DNA of 64,000 nucleotides from an uncultured Pelagibacteraceae bacterium (lineage in GTDB: Bacteria > Pseudomonadota > Alphaproteobacteria > Pelagibacterales > Pelagibacteraceae), in assembly GCA_902577525.1 (NCBI GenBank), contig CACGZG010000001.1:62001-126000 (forward strand), in the 5' to 3' direction. Shown piece by piece: positions 9,285-18,707 of the stretch. The notes under the pieces are model-generated. The model did no database searches. It was not told the origin of the DNA and saw nothing but the letters and a program-made list of their open reading frames with translations. The position numbers and the translations under genes were made by a program. Position 1 is the first letter of the stretch. The number at the start of each line of letters is the position of its first letter.

Positions 9285-11678
9285 ATGATCATCGCCCAAT
9301 TGTATCAAAATATCATACTAAAAAACCCAAAATCGGTATTTATAGCTTTATTAATAGCACTTTTTAGTTTTGGATATTTCTCTAAAGATTTTAGACTGGA
9401 TGCGTCGTCTGAAACTCTATTAATCGAGGGTGACCCTGATTTGAAATATCTTCAAGAAATTTCAGAAAGATACGGTTCAAAAGAATTTTTAATCTTAACA
9501 TATACTCCTAAAGATGGAATGGTTTCTGACAGTTCAATTAATAATCTTTTAAGTTTAAAATATAAAATTCAAAGTTTAGATTGGGTACATAGTGTTGTAA
9601 CTTTATTAGATATTCCTTTATTAGATAATTCAGAGGCACCATTACAAGAAAGACTTAAAAATTTTAAAACTCTTAAAGATGAAGATGTAAACAAAGATAG
9701 AGGTTTTAGAGAAATAATTAGTAGTCCAGTTTTCAGGAATTTTGTAATTAGCGAAGATGGTAAAACAAGTGGAATAATAGTTTATATAAAAAAAAACAAA
9801 CAATCAAATAATCTTCAAAATAAATCAAAAAAAGAAATTGAAATTTATAAAGATCAAATAAAAAAACAGAATCATAATAATATTCTTGAGATAAGAAATG
9901 TAATTAAAAGTTATGAGGATATTGGAAAAATTCATTTAGGTGGAATACCAATGATTGCTGATGATATGATGACCTTTATAAAAAGTGATATACTTGTATT
10001 TGGTTTAGGAGTTTTAATATTTATAGTTTTAACTTTATGGTATGTTTTTAGAAAATTAATTTGGATTATAGTGCCAATTAGTAGCTGTCTTTTCTCAGTG
10101 ATAATTATGACGGGTTTACTTGGTCTACTAGGTTGGAAAGTAACAGTCATTTCCTCAAACTTTATTGCCTTAATGCTTATTCTAACTATGGCAATGAATA
10201 TTCATATGAGTACTAGATTTCTTCAATTGAAAGAAAGTATGCCAGATAAAAATATTTTGGATTTAATTATTTTGACTACTAATAAAATGTTTTGGCCAAT
10301 ATTATATACTGTTTTAACAACAATTATTGCTTTTCTCTCATTAATCTTTTCTGAAATTAAACCAATTATAGATTTTGGTTGGATGATGACAATGGGTTTA
10401 ATAACATCATTTATCATTACTTTTACTTTACTCCCTACTCTAATTAATTTTATGCCAGAGAAAAATGTTTTTTTAACAAAATACAAAGACTCCAAAATAA
10501 CATCATTATTTTCAAAAGCTTCACAAAATTTTCAAAGAGTAATTTTTTTAATTACAGGGGTGATTATAATCTTAAGTTTAGTTGGTATCAGTCGGCTTGA
10601 AGTAGAAAATAGTTTTATAAATTATTTTAGTAAAAATACAGAAATTTATAAAGGAATGAAACTTATTGATGAAAAATTAGGGGGCACAACTCCACTAGAA
10701 GTAATTCTTAAATTTGGAGAAAAAGAAAAAAACAATGAAGATGTAGAAGATGAATTTGAAGATTGGGATAACGAAGATAGTAGTGAAAATGAGAAAAAAT
10801 ATTGGTTTACTAAAGATAAAATAGAAAGAATTTCAAAAGTGCATAACTATCTTGATAGTCTTCCTGAAGTTGGAAAAGTTTTGTCTTTTTCATCTATTAT
10901 TGATGTTGCAACTTCATTAAATAAAAATAAGCCATTGGGAACATTAGAAATGGGCGTTCTTTATTCTAAAATTCCTGAAAGTATTAAAACTGAAATTATA
11001 GATCCTTATATTTCAATAGAAAATAATGAAGCAAGAATTAGTTTAAGAATCATCGACTCTCAAGAAGATTTGAGAAGAAATAATTTAATTAAAAAAATAA
11101 ATTATGATCTTAAAAATGAAATTGGTTTAAATGAAAAAGAATTTAAACTTGGTGGAGTTTTAATTTTATTCAATAACTTACTTCAAAGCCTATTCAAATC
11201 TCAGATTTTAACTTTAGGGCTAGTTATGATTGGTATATTTGGAATGTTTATAATTCTATTTAAAAATTTAAAATTATCTTTAATTGGTGTTATACCAAAT
11301 TTTATAGCAGCTTTTTTTATACTTGGAATAATTGGATTACTTGGAATTCCTTTGGACATGATGACTATTACGATTGCGGCAATTACTATTGGAATAGCTG
11401 TTGATAATAGTATTCATTATATTTACAGATTCAAAGAGGAATTTAATAAGTTAAATGACTATAATAAAACAATCATTAAGTGTCATTCAACTGTTGGTAA
11501 AGCAATTTTAAATACATCTATTACAATAGTATTTGGTTTTTCAATATTGATTTTATCAAAATTTATTCCAACGATATATTTTGGAATTTTTACAGGTATA
11601 GCAATGTTATTAGCTATGATATCAGTGCTTACTTTACTTCCATCTTTAATATTATTGATCAAACCTTTTGAAAAATAA
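9285..11678 (+). CDS. RND-superfamily (MMPL/SSD type) membrane exporter
   Basis: 797 residues with two repeated halves: one membrane helix (about 18-34), a large periplasmic domain (35-230), five helices (about 233-385), then helix 7 (about 420-438), a second periplasmic domain, and five C-terminal helices. TM4 of the second half carries GIAVDNSIHYIYRF, the conserved Asp-containing proton-relay region of MMPL/RND proteins. The second periplasmic domain contains a very acidic segment (about 479-505, with EDEFEDWDNEDSS). Relatives export lipids or hydrophobic compounds; the substrate here cannot be told. It lies between dnaB and cvpA in the same run of genes. Confidence 0.82.
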   Translation: MIIAQLYQNIILKNPKSVFIALLIALFSFGYFSKDFRLDASSETLLIEGDPDLKYLQEISERYGSKEFLILTYTPKDGMVSDSSINNLLSLKYKIQSLDWVHSVVTLLDIPLLDNSEAPLQERLKNFKTLKDEDVNKDRGFREIISSPVFRNFVISEDGKTSGIIVYIKKNKQSNNLQNKSKKEIEIYKDQIKKQNHNNILEIRNVIKSYEDIGKIHLGGIPMIADDMMTFIKSDILVFGLGVLIFIVLTLWYVFRKLIWIIVPISSCLFSVIIMTGLLGLLGWKVTVISSNFIALMLILTMAMNIHMSTRFLQLKESMPDKNILDLIILTTNKMFWPILYTVLTTIIAFLSLIFSEIKPIIDFGWMMTMGLITSFIITFTLLPTLINFMPEKNVFLTKYKDSKITSLFSKASQNFQRVIFLITGVIIILSLVGISRLEVENSFINYFSKNTEIYKGMKLIDEKLGGTTPLEVILKFGEKEKNNEDVEDEFEDWDNEDSSENEKKYWFTKDKIERISKVHNYLDSLPEVGKVLSFSSIIDVATSLNKNKPLGTLEMGVLYSKIPESIKTEIIDPYISIENNEARISLRIIDSQEDLRRNNLIKKINYDLKNEIGLNEKEFKLGGVLILFNNLLQSLFKSQILTLGLVMIGIFGMFIILFKNLKLSLIGVIPNFIAAFFILGIIGLLGIPLDMMTITIAAITIGIAVDNSIHYIYRFKEEFNKLNDYNKTIIKCHSTVGKAILNTSITIVFGFSILILSKFIPTIYFGIFTGIAMLLAMISVLTLLPSLILLIKPFEK

Positions 11679-11680
11679 TA

Positions 11681-12226
11681 ATGTCACAAATTTTTCAAGA
11701 ATTTTTAAAATCTATATCAATTTTAGACTTAATCTATTTAATCATAACAATTTTTTCATTGATAAAATGTTATAGCAAAGGTTTTGTTTTAAGTGTTCTC
11801 TCAATGGCTAAGTGGATTTTAGCATATATTGTTACATTGATAATATTCCCGAGAGCCAAACCATTCTTCAAGGATATAATTGATAACGAGTATGTTCTTG
11901 ATATAATTTTAGGTATAACAATATTTGTTATCGTAATATTTTTGATTTTAATGATAAACAGAGGTATTAGCAAAGCTGTCCGATTCACTGGTCTTGGCAA
12001 TTTAGATACAATGTTTGGATTCTTTTTTGGGTTTATCAAAGCTTATATAATCTCTGTCTGTATTTTTTCAGGAGTTCATATTGTTTATAATCATGATAAA
12101 TGGCCAATAAATAATACTAAATCATTAATCTTTCCATATTTAGAAAAAGGTAGTAATTATTTATTAGAAAAATTTCCTGATGAAAAAACATATCAAAAAT
12201 CAAAAGATAAAATTGAAAATATTTGA
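11681..12226 (+). CDS. cvpA: CvpA family inner-membrane protein
   Basis: 181 residues, four membrane helices (about 16-34, 40-58, 72-92, 108-130). The family signature FSLIKCYSKGFV, AKWILAYIV and the GLGNLDTMFGFFFGFIKAYII stretch are present. CvpA-type proteins are required for colicin V production in E. coli and affect envelope homeostasis; the biochemical function is unsettled. Its position directly before purF matches many proteobacteria. The 3' end overlaps purF. Confidence 0.85.
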   Translation: MSQIFQEFLKSISILDLIYLIITIFSLIKCYSKGFVLSVLSMAKWILAYIVTLIIFPRAKPFFKDIIDNEYVLDIILGITIFVIVIFLILMINRGISKAVRFTGLGNLDTMFGFFFGFIKAYIISVCIFSGVHIVYNHDKWPINNTKSLIFPYLEKGSNYLLEKFPDEKTYQKSKDKIENI

Positions 12227-13661
12227 TCCTAAGCTCAAAGAAGAGTGTGGTATATTTGGAATCAGTAATACCAAAGATGCTTCTGCACTAACAGCTTTGG
12301 GACTTCATGCTCTTCAGCATAGAGGTCAGGAAGGATGTGGAATTGTAACTTTTGATGGAAAACAATATTTTTCTGAAAAAAGATTTGGTTTGGTGGGAGA
12401 TAATTTTAACAAAGAAAAAATATTAAAAAAGCTTCAGGGAGATTATGCTATTGGACATAACCGATATAGTACAACAGGTGAAAATACTCTAAGAAATATC
12501 CAGCCTTTTTTTGCTGATACTAATGCTGGAGGAATAGGAGTGGCTCATAATGGAAATCTAACCAATTCAATTTCATTGAGAAAAAAATTAGTTGATGAGG
12601 GTGCAATTTTCTACACCACGTCTGATACAGAAACAATAGTTCAATTAATTGCTAAATCAAAACGATCAAAAACTATAGATAAAATTGTTGAAGCGATTTT
12701 TCAAATACAAGGTGGATATGCTTTAGTAATGCTAACTCAAACTTCATTGGTTGGTGTTAGAGATCCTTTTGGTATAAGACCCTTAGTAATTGGAAAATTG
12801 AAGAATAGTTATGTGCTAGCGTCAGAAACTTGTGCTTTAGATATAATAGGTGCAAAATTTATTCGAGAAGTTGAAAATGGTGAGATTGTTTTAATTGAAA
12901 ATAATGAATTAAAAAGTATTAAACCATTTCCACCAAGAAAAGTTAGGCCTTGTGTTTTTGAATATATTTATTTTGCAAGACCAGATAGTATGCTTGATGG
13001 GAAAACTGCATACGAACATAGAAAAAATCTTGGTTCAGAACTTGCAAAAGAAAATGATATAAAGGCTGATATAGTTGTGCCGGTGCCAGACTCTGGAAAT
13101 GCAGCTGCTTTAGGATTTGCACAATCTTTAAATGTAAAATTTGAACTTGGTTTGGTAAGAAATCACTATGTAGGAAGAACGTTTATTGAACCAAGTCAAA
13201 AAATTAGAAGTCTGGGGGTTAAATTAAAATTAAATGCTAATCAATCTACTATTCAAGGAAAAAAAATAATTTTAGTTGATGACTCATTGGTCAGAGGCAC
13301 CACATCTCATAAAATAGTTAAAATGTTATACGATGCTGGCGCAAAAGAGGTTCATGTTAGAATTGCTTGTCCAGAAATAAAATTTCCTGATTTTTATGGA
13401 GTAGATACTCCAACTAAAAAAGAATTGCTTGCAGCTAATAAAAGTAATTTAGAAATATGTGAGTACATAGGCGCAAAATCATTAAAATTTTTGTCAGTAA
13501 ACGGAATGTATCGAGCAATTGGTTTTGATAAAAGAAATGAAAGCTATCCTCAATTAACTGATCATTATTTTACTGGAGACTATCCTGTTAAACCTATCGA
13601 TGAACTTGGTGATAGTAAAATCACACAACTTTCATTATTAAATACTGCATCAAATAATTAA
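12180..13661 (+). CDS. purF: Amidophosphoribosyltransferase
   Basis: 493 residues from the ATG at 12180. First step of purine synthesis: PRPP plus glutamine gives 5-phosphoribosylamine. The glutaminase nucleophile is the Cys of EECGIFG (residue 23 from this start), after a propeptide that would be removed. A TTG at 12213 would leave an 11-residue propeptide, the length known for B. subtilis PurF, and would shorten the overlap with cvpA from 47 to 14 bases. HRGQEGCGIVTFDG and the PRPP-loop IILVDDSLVRGTTS are clear. The C-terminal cysteine pair that binds an Fe-S cluster in B. subtilis is replaced by TDHYFTGDYP, so no such cluster is expected. Confidence 0.96.
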   Translation: MKKHIKNQKIKLKIFDPKLKEECGIFGISNTKDASALTALGLHALQHRGQEGCGIVTFDGKQYFSEKRFGLVGDNFNKEKILKKLQGDYAIGHNRYSTTGENTLRNIQPFFADTNAGGIGVAHNGNLTNSISLRKKLVDEGAIFYTTSDTETIVQLIAKSKRSKTIDKIVEAIFQIQGGYALVMLTQTSLVGVRDPFGIRPLVIGKLKNSYVLASETCALDIIGAKFIREVENGEIVLIENNELKSIKPFPPRKVRPCVFEYIYFARPDSMLDGKTAYEHRKNLGSELAKENDIKADIVVPVPDSGNAAALGFAQSLNVKFELGLVRNHYVGRTFIEPSQKIRSLGVKLKLNANQSTIQGKKIILVDDSLVRGTTSHKIVKMLYDAGAKEVHVRIACPEIKFPDFYGVDTPTKKELLAANKSNLEICEYIGAKSLKFLSVNGMYRAIGFDKRNESYPQLTDHYFTGDYPVKPIDELGDSKITQLSLLNTASNN

Positions 13662-14228
13662 ATGAAAAAAGTAAGTTTTACGGAGATGAAAAATGGTACT
13701 AAAGAAGATTACCTTCTTTTAGATAAGCATGAAAAAGATTTTGCCAGTAAAACTGCTGAAAGAATATTGAAATTTATGTCTAATCTAACTGAAACTTTAG
13801 AGGGTTATCAAGTTTCAAGGCTTGAACACTCACTTCAAAGCGCCACAAGAGCACATAGAAATGGGGAAACTGAGGAAATGGTGGTAGCTTGTCTGTTACA
13901 TGATATTGGTGATGAATTAGCACCAATGAATCATGCAGAGTATGCTGCTACAATTCTTAAACCATACGTATCAGAAAAAACTCATTGGATAATTGAAAAA
14001 CATGGTGAGTTTCAAATGTATTATTATGCTCATCATTTAGGTGGTGATAAAAATTCAAGAGATAAATATAAAGATCATAAGTATTTTCAAGATACTGTAG
14101 ATTTTTGTGAAAAATATGATCAAAATTCATTTGATCCCAAATACGAATCTTTGCCATTGGAGTTTTTTACACCAATTGTAAAAAAAATTTTTTCAAGAAA
14201 ACCTTATTCTTCTCTCAAAAAAAATTAA
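13662..14228 (+). CDS. HD-domain protein of the PhnZ-like diiron oxygenase group
   Basis: 188 residues. The HD fold is shown by LLHDIG (H80-D81). Alignment by eye with PhnZ of the phosphonate pathway is good across LEHSLQ-x-A. Residues H56, H80, D81, H91, H114 and D153 fall where PhnZ has its six iron ligands (from memory H34, H58, D59, H80, H104, D161). PhnZ's substrate-contact Tyr/Glu pair and Lys after the fourth His are not kept (here Leu/Tyr and Gln), so a different substrate is likely. It begins directly after the purF stop and is followed 17 bases later by gshA. No PhnY/TmpA-type hydroxylase is adjacent. Best described as a candidate mixed-valent diiron oxygenase of unknown substrate; an ordinary phosphohydrolase remains possible. 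Confidence 0.75.
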   Translation: MKKVSFTEMKNGTKEDYLLLDKHEKDFASKTAERILKFMSNLTETLEGYQVSRLEHSLQSATRAHRNGETEEMVVACLLHDIGDELAPMNHAEYAATILKPYVSEKTHWIIEKHGEFQMYYYAHHLGGDKNSRDKYKDHKYFQDTVDFCEKYDQNSFDPKYESLPLEFFTPIVKKIFSRKPYSSLKKN

Positions 14229-14245
14229 GAGTAAAATAAATAATA

Positions 14246-15541
14246 ATGATTATAAAAAAAGAACAAATAATAGAATATTTCAGATCCGGAATTAAAAATG
14301 AAAAAAATTTTAAAATTGGTATCGAACACGAGAAATTTCTTTTTAACAGTCAAAACAACAAAAGAATTGATTATCAAAAAATAAAAGACATGTTTTCGAC
14401 TTTACTAGAATTTGGTTGGAATCCGGTTTTAGAAAATAATAATATTATTGGTCTTAATAAAGGTGGCAAAAATATAACTCTTGAGCCAGGTAATCAAATC
14501 GAATTGTCTGGTGATAAACTTACGAATATTCATGAAGCATGTGCGGAATCTTATGATTACTTATTTGAGCTTAAACAAGTCACAAAAAAACTTAAAATAA
14601 AAATCGTTAGCGCAGGTTTTGATCCAATATCTAAACTAAGCGAAATCCCTAATAATCCAAAAAAAAGATACGAACTGATGACAAAAGATATGCCCTTAGG
14701 TGGAAAATTGAGTCTAGATATGATGTATCGAACATGTGGCACACAATTAAATTTAGATTATAAATCAGAGGAAGATTTCAAAAAAAAATTTAAGATAATC
14801 AATTCCCTTGTTCCTATCTCAATTGCTTTATTTGCAAATTCTTCAATTGTTGAAAAGAAAAAAAGTAATTATTTATCTTATAGATCAAAAGTATGGCAAA
14901 ATACTTCCAGGGGCGGTTTACCTAAATTTTTTCTGGAAAAATTAGATTTTGAAAAATATGCAGATTTCGTAATTAATTTTCCAATGCTATTTATAAAAGA
15001 AAAGGATAATTATTTTTCAGGTAAAGGTTACAACTTTAATGATTTTATGTCTGGAAAAATTAAAGAGATAAATAATCGTCTTCCAGATGAAAATGATTTA
15101 ACAATTCATTTAAGTACAATTTTTACAGAGAATAGATTAAAAAAATATATTGAACTAAGGTCAATGGATACTTGTGGTTGGGATTGTCTGTGTGCAGGTC
15201 CAGCATTCAATGTTGGAATGTTATACGGAAATTTAGATGAAGTTTATGAGTTAATCTCAAATTGGGATAATGATAAAATTATGAATGCATATTTAGAAGC
15301 ACCACAAAAAGGTTTTAATACTCAGCTTATGGGTAAAGATCTACTTTATTGGTCTTCAATATTATTGAATTTATCAAAAAAAGGATTGGAAAAAAGAGAT
15401 ATAGTAAATAAAAGTGGAAAAAATGAGACCATATTTTTAAATCATTTACAAAAAGTGATTGATAATAAAACTACAAACGCACATCATATGATTATTAAAT
15501 TTTCTAAAGATGAAGATTTAACTGAATTATATGACAAATAA
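14246..15541 (+). CDS. gshA: Glutamate-cysteine ligase, plant/alphaproteobacterial type
   Basis: 431 residues. Joins glutamate and cysteine to gamma-glutamylcysteine with ATP, the first step of glutathione synthesis. The N-terminal FKIGIEHEKFLF is the GCS2-family metal/substrate motif, followed by NITLEPGNQIELSG and MYRTCGTQLNLDY, all characteristic of this branch rather than the E. coli GshA type. ELRSMDTCGWD is near residue 300. Slightly shorter than plant homologues. It overlaps gshB by 11 bases, giving a gshA-gshB pair. Confidence 0.93.
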   Translation: MIIKKEQIIEYFRSGIKNEKNFKIGIEHEKFLFNSQNNKRIDYQKIKDMFSTLLEFGWNPVLENNNIIGLNKGGKNITLEPGNQIELSGDKLTNIHEACAESYDYLFELKQVTKKLKIKIVSAGFDPISKLSEIPNNPKKRYELMTKDMPLGGKLSLDMMYRTCGTQLNLDYKSEEDFKKKFKIINSLVPISIALFANSSIVEKKKSNYLSYRSKVWQNTSRGGLPKFFLEKLDFEKYADFVINFPMLFIKEKDNYFSGKGYNFNDFMSGKIKEINNRLPDENDLTIHLSTIFTENRLKKYIELRSMDTCGWDCLCAGPAFNVGMLYGNLDEVYELISNWDNDKIMNAYLEAPQKGFNTQLMGKDLLYWSSILLNLSKKGLEKRDIVNKSGKNETIFLNHLQKVIDNKTTNAHHMIIKFSKDEDLTELYDK

Positions 15542-16457
15542 AATTGTTGCCATCCAAGGAAATCATCCTTCTAAACTTAACCCATTTACTGATACTACTA
15601 TTTTTTTAGCTCATGAAATACAAAAAAAAAATTATAAAATTTTTTATTATGATCCAAAAGATTTATCTATTATAAATTTTAAAGTAATTGCTAAAGGATT
15701 TTTCATCAAATTTGATTATACAAAAAAAAAATTTTTTGAAATAATAAGAAGACAAAAACTAGAGCTTATAAAATGTAAATTTTTACTTATTCGTCAAGAT
15801 CCACCATTTAATTTAGAATATATTTGTTCAACTCTTATTTTAGACAAAATAAAGCAAAAAATTAAAATTATTAATGATCCAACTGCAATTAGAAATATAT
15901 CTGAAAAACTTTATTCCATGAAATATCAAAGGTTCATGCCAGATACTATCTTTTCACAAAATATTGATGAAATTAAAAAGTTTTTTAAAAAATATAAAAA
16001 AGTAATTATTAAACCTATCAATAGCTATAGTGGAAACGATATATATTTACTAAATAAGTTTAATTTAAAGTTTTTTCAAAAATTTATTAAAAAACACAAT
16101 CATATAATGTGTCAAAAATATTTGCCAAAGATTGAATTGGGAGATAAGAGGATTTTTTTAATAAATGGCAAAGTATGCGGTGCAATATCAAGAATTCCAA
16201 AAAAAGGTTCTTTTTTAAGTAATTTAAGCAAAGGTGCTAAACCGGTAAAAATAAAATTAACCAATAAAGAAATGAAAATATCAAAATTAATTAGCCAGGA
16301 TTTAAAAAAAGAGAAAATTTTCTTTGCAGGTATCGACTTTATAGATGAACAACTCAATGGTGATATTAATGTAACATCACCCACTGGATTAAAAACTTTA
16401 TATGACCTTTCAAAAATAAATCTAGCCTCAACTTTCTGGAAAGAATTGAAAGCGTGA
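15531..16457 (+). CDS. gshB: Glutathione synthetase
   Basis: 308 residues, prokaryotic GshB/ATP-grasp type. Adds glycine to gamma-glutamylcysteine. Visible: RQDPPFNLEYI (family RQDPPFD), NDPTAIRNISEKLYSMK, the ATP-grasp lysine region VIIKPINSYSGNDIYLL, QKYLPKIELGDKRIFLING, and FAGIDFIDEQLNGDINVTSPTGL near the C-terminus. Very A+T-rich and Lys-rich. It overlaps gshA by 11 bases and the next gene by a GTGA. Confidence 0.94.
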   Translation: MTNKIVAIQGNHPSKLNPFTDTTIFLAHEIQKKNYKIFYYDPKDLSIINFKVIAKGFFIKFDYTKKKFFEIIRRQKLELIKCKFLLIRQDPPFNLEYICSTLILDKIKQKIKIINDPTAIRNISEKLYSMKYQRFMPDTIFSQNIDEIKKFFKKYKKVIIKPINSYSGNDIYLLNKFNLKFFQKFIKKHNHIMCQKYLPKIELGDKRIFLINGKVCGAISRIPKKGSFLSNLSKGAKPVKIKLTNKEMKISKLISQDLKKEKIFFAGIDFIDEQLNGDINVTSPTGLKTLYDLSKINLASTFWKELKA

Positions 16458-17314
16458 AAAATCTTACAAATCAACAAAAAGGATCGTTGTTAGCTTTTGT
16501 TGCTGTATTGTTCATTACACCAGACTCGTTATTTATAAGACTATCAAGTTTAGATACTTGGGGTTTAGTTTTTTATAGGGGAATTATTCCTTTTTTTACA
16601 GTTTTGTTAGGAATGTTAATTATTTATAGACTAAATTTTTTTAAAATTCTTTTCACTAGTGGTTATCATGGAATATTTTATGTAATTACTTTTAGTGTAA
16701 CTAATATAACTTTTGTTGTTTCTATTCAAAATACAAACGTTGCCAATACATTAGTTATGATAGCGACTGCTCCGATGTTGTCAGCTATTCTTGGTGCCAT
16801 ATTTCTGAAAGAACCACCAGATAAGAAAACATGGATTTCAATAATAATTACCTTTTTAGCAATAATATATATTTTTTATGACTCTTTAAAATTAGGTAAT
16901 TTTTTTGGAGATGTTTTGGGATTTGTTACTGCAATTGGTTTAGCAGTTGGAGCAGTCATAATTAGATCTGCTAAAAATAAAAATCTAGTTCCTGCTGCAG
17001 TAGTTGGTAAATTATTTGTAGCAACTTTTGCATTACTTTTTATAGAAAGTTTTGTGTTAGTTGGTAAAGATCTTTTGATTGTGCCATTGATGTGTATTTT
17101 ATGCGTAGCAATACCTTTTGTATTAGTCACTATTGCACCCAGATTTATACCTGCTGCAGAAGTAAATCTTTTTTTTCTTCTAGAAACTATAATTGGTCCA
17201 ATTTGGGTTTGGTTCATCATAAAAGAACAGCCTAGTTTAGAGACACTTCAAGGGGGTATAATCATAATAGTAACAATAGCTATACACTCATTTTTAAAGC
17301 TTAAAAAAACTTAA
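16454..17314 (+). CDS. EamA/DMT-family permease
   Basis: 286 residues, ten predicted membrane helices in two EamA repeats (about 10-140 and 150-280). PDSLFIRLSSLDTWGLVFYRG and ANTLVMIATAPMLSAILGAIFLKE are typical of the family. The GTG start overlaps the gshB stop, so it is probably co-expressed with glutathione synthesis; export or import of a thiol or amino-acid-like compound is possible but not shown. It is a paralogue of the permeases at 23771-24676 and 44861-45739. Confidence 0.85.
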   Translation: MKNLTNQQKGSLLAFVAVLFITPDSLFIRLSSLDTWGLVFYRGIIPFFTVLLGMLIIYRLNFFKILFTSGYHGIFYVITFSVTNITFVVSIQNTNVANTLVMIATAPMLSAILGAIFLKEPPDKKTWISIIITFLAIIYIFYDSLKLGNFFGDVLGFVTAIGLAVGAVIIRSAKNKNLVPAAVVGKLFVATFALLFIESFVLVGKDLLIVPLMCILCVAIPFVLVTIAPRFIPAAEVNLFFLLETIIGPIWVWFIIKEQPSLETLQGGIIIIVTIAIHSFLKLKKT

Positions 17315-17372
17315 GCTTGTCACAATTAAGACTTGATTTAATAATACATCGCAAATATTTAAAGCGAATTTT

Positions 17373-18707
17373 ATGGATAAAGTTTTAAAAAACTCTTGGG
17401 CACTATTCCTCGGTATGGGATTTATTATGATGGCTTATGGCTTTCAAGGTTCTCTTCTTGGAGTAAGAGCAGTTCAAGAAGAGTTTAGTTTAACCTCGAC
17501 TGGATTTATGATGTCAGGGTATTTTGTTGGTTACTTTATTGGTGCAGCAACTATTCCTAATATTATTTCACGAGTTGGACATATAAGAGTTTTTGCAGCT
17601 TTTGCTTCATTAGCATCATTGGCAATTTTAATTCACTCAATTTTAGTAAATCCTTTCATCTGGTTTTTGTTGAGAGTGTTAACTGGGATAAGTATGGTCT
17701 GTATTTATACAGTAGCTGAAAGCTGGTTAAACGATAGATCAAGTAATAAAAATAGAGGTAGCGTTCTATCAATTTATATGGTGATACTTTATGGATCTTT
17801 AGGAATTGGAATGTTTTTACTAAATTTTAGTAGTCCAAAAAACTTTCAACCTTTCATATTAGTTTCTGTGATAACATCAGCAGCATTAATACCAATTCTT
17901 TTAACTAAAAAAAAACCACCAAATTTTAAAAGCATTAAAGCTATGAAGCTAAAAGAACTGTACGATGCCTCTCCATTTGGTATGGTAAGTTCCCTTTTTT
18001 ATGGAACTATTCAATCTGCTTTATTTACATTGTTAGCGGTTTACGCAACCTCAATGAATTTCACAATTTTAGAAATATCTATTGTAACTTTTCTTTTAGC
18101 TGTTTCAGGTGCAATAGCTCAATTTCCAATTGGAAAAATATCTGACATGTATGATAGAAGAAAAGTAATTGTTTTTAGCTCATTTGGTGCAGCAGTATTT
18201 TCAATTCTTGCAATTTTAGTATCAAGACAGATGTATTTGCCAGGTGGTCTTGCTACTAGTAAGACATGGTTTTATATTTTTTTCATTTTATTTTCTTTTT
18301 GTAGTTTACCAATGTTTTCGTTAATTTTAGCTCATACAAATGACTATATATCAAAAGAAAAATTTGTTGCAGCTGGTGCAGGTCTTCAATTTGTATTTGG
18401 ATTAGGTGCAATGAGTGGGCCTTTTTTATGTTCAATATTTATGGATTTAGTTGGCTCAAATGGTTTTTTTATTTTTTTATTTTTTTTTCACTCAGTAATT
18501 GGAATTTTTGGAATTTACCGAATGAAAGTAAGACAAACAATTGACAACCCTGACTCTCAATTTGTTGCAATGCCTCAAACAATTACACCTGCAGGAATAG
18601 AATTAAATCCTACTACAGAACATATTGAGGAACCTTACTCAGAAAAAGTTAGAGAAATATTGGAAAGAAAAGGGGTAAAATATAAAAAAGAAGAAAATGA
18701 AATCTAA
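17373..18707 (+). CDS. Major facilitator superfamily permease, YcaD-like
   Basis: 444 residues with twelve predicted helices. Early residues GFIMMAYGFQGSLLGVRA and the loop PIGKISDMYDRRKVIV (the MFS motif A region at the second-half/loop position) mark it as MFS; the layout, with RVLTGISMVCIYTVAESWLND, matches the YcaD-like subgroup. A soluble C-terminal tail of about 55 residues ends in ERKGVKYKKEENEI. Substrate unknown. It has its own leader of 58 bases after the preceding permease and overlaps cmk by 4 bases tail to tail. Confidence 0.85.
   Translation: MDKVLKNSWALFLGMGFIMMAYGFQGSLLGVRAVQEEFSLTSTGFMMSGYFVGYFIGAATIPNIISRVGHIRVFAAFASLASLAILIHSILVNPFIWFLLRVLTGISMVCIYTVAESWLNDRSSNKNRGSVLSIYMVILYGSLGIGMFLLNFSSPKNFQPFILVSVITSAALIPILLTKKKPPNFKSIKAMKLKELYDASPFGMVSSLFYGTIQSALFTLLAVYATSMNFTILEISIVTFLLAVSGAIAQFPIGKISDMYDRRKVIVFSSFGAAVFSILAILVSRQMYLPGGLATSKTWFYIFFILFSFCSLPMFSLILAHTNDYISKEKFVAAGAGLQFVFGLGAMSGPFLCSIFMDLVGSNGFFIFLFFFHSVIGIFGIYRMKVRQTIDNPDSQFVAMPQTITPAGIELNPTTEHIEEPYSEKVREILERKGVKYKKEENEI

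Noticed and set aside
16112-16477. 121-codon minus-strand frame opposite gshB
   Set aside because: Antisense to strongly conserved ATP-grasp sequence; no family resemblance.
17297-17318. AAGCTTAA/TTAAGCTT inverted repeat at the end of the permease gene as a terminator
   Set aside because: Largely inside the coding end, A+T-only apart from two G/C pairs, and no following T-tract.
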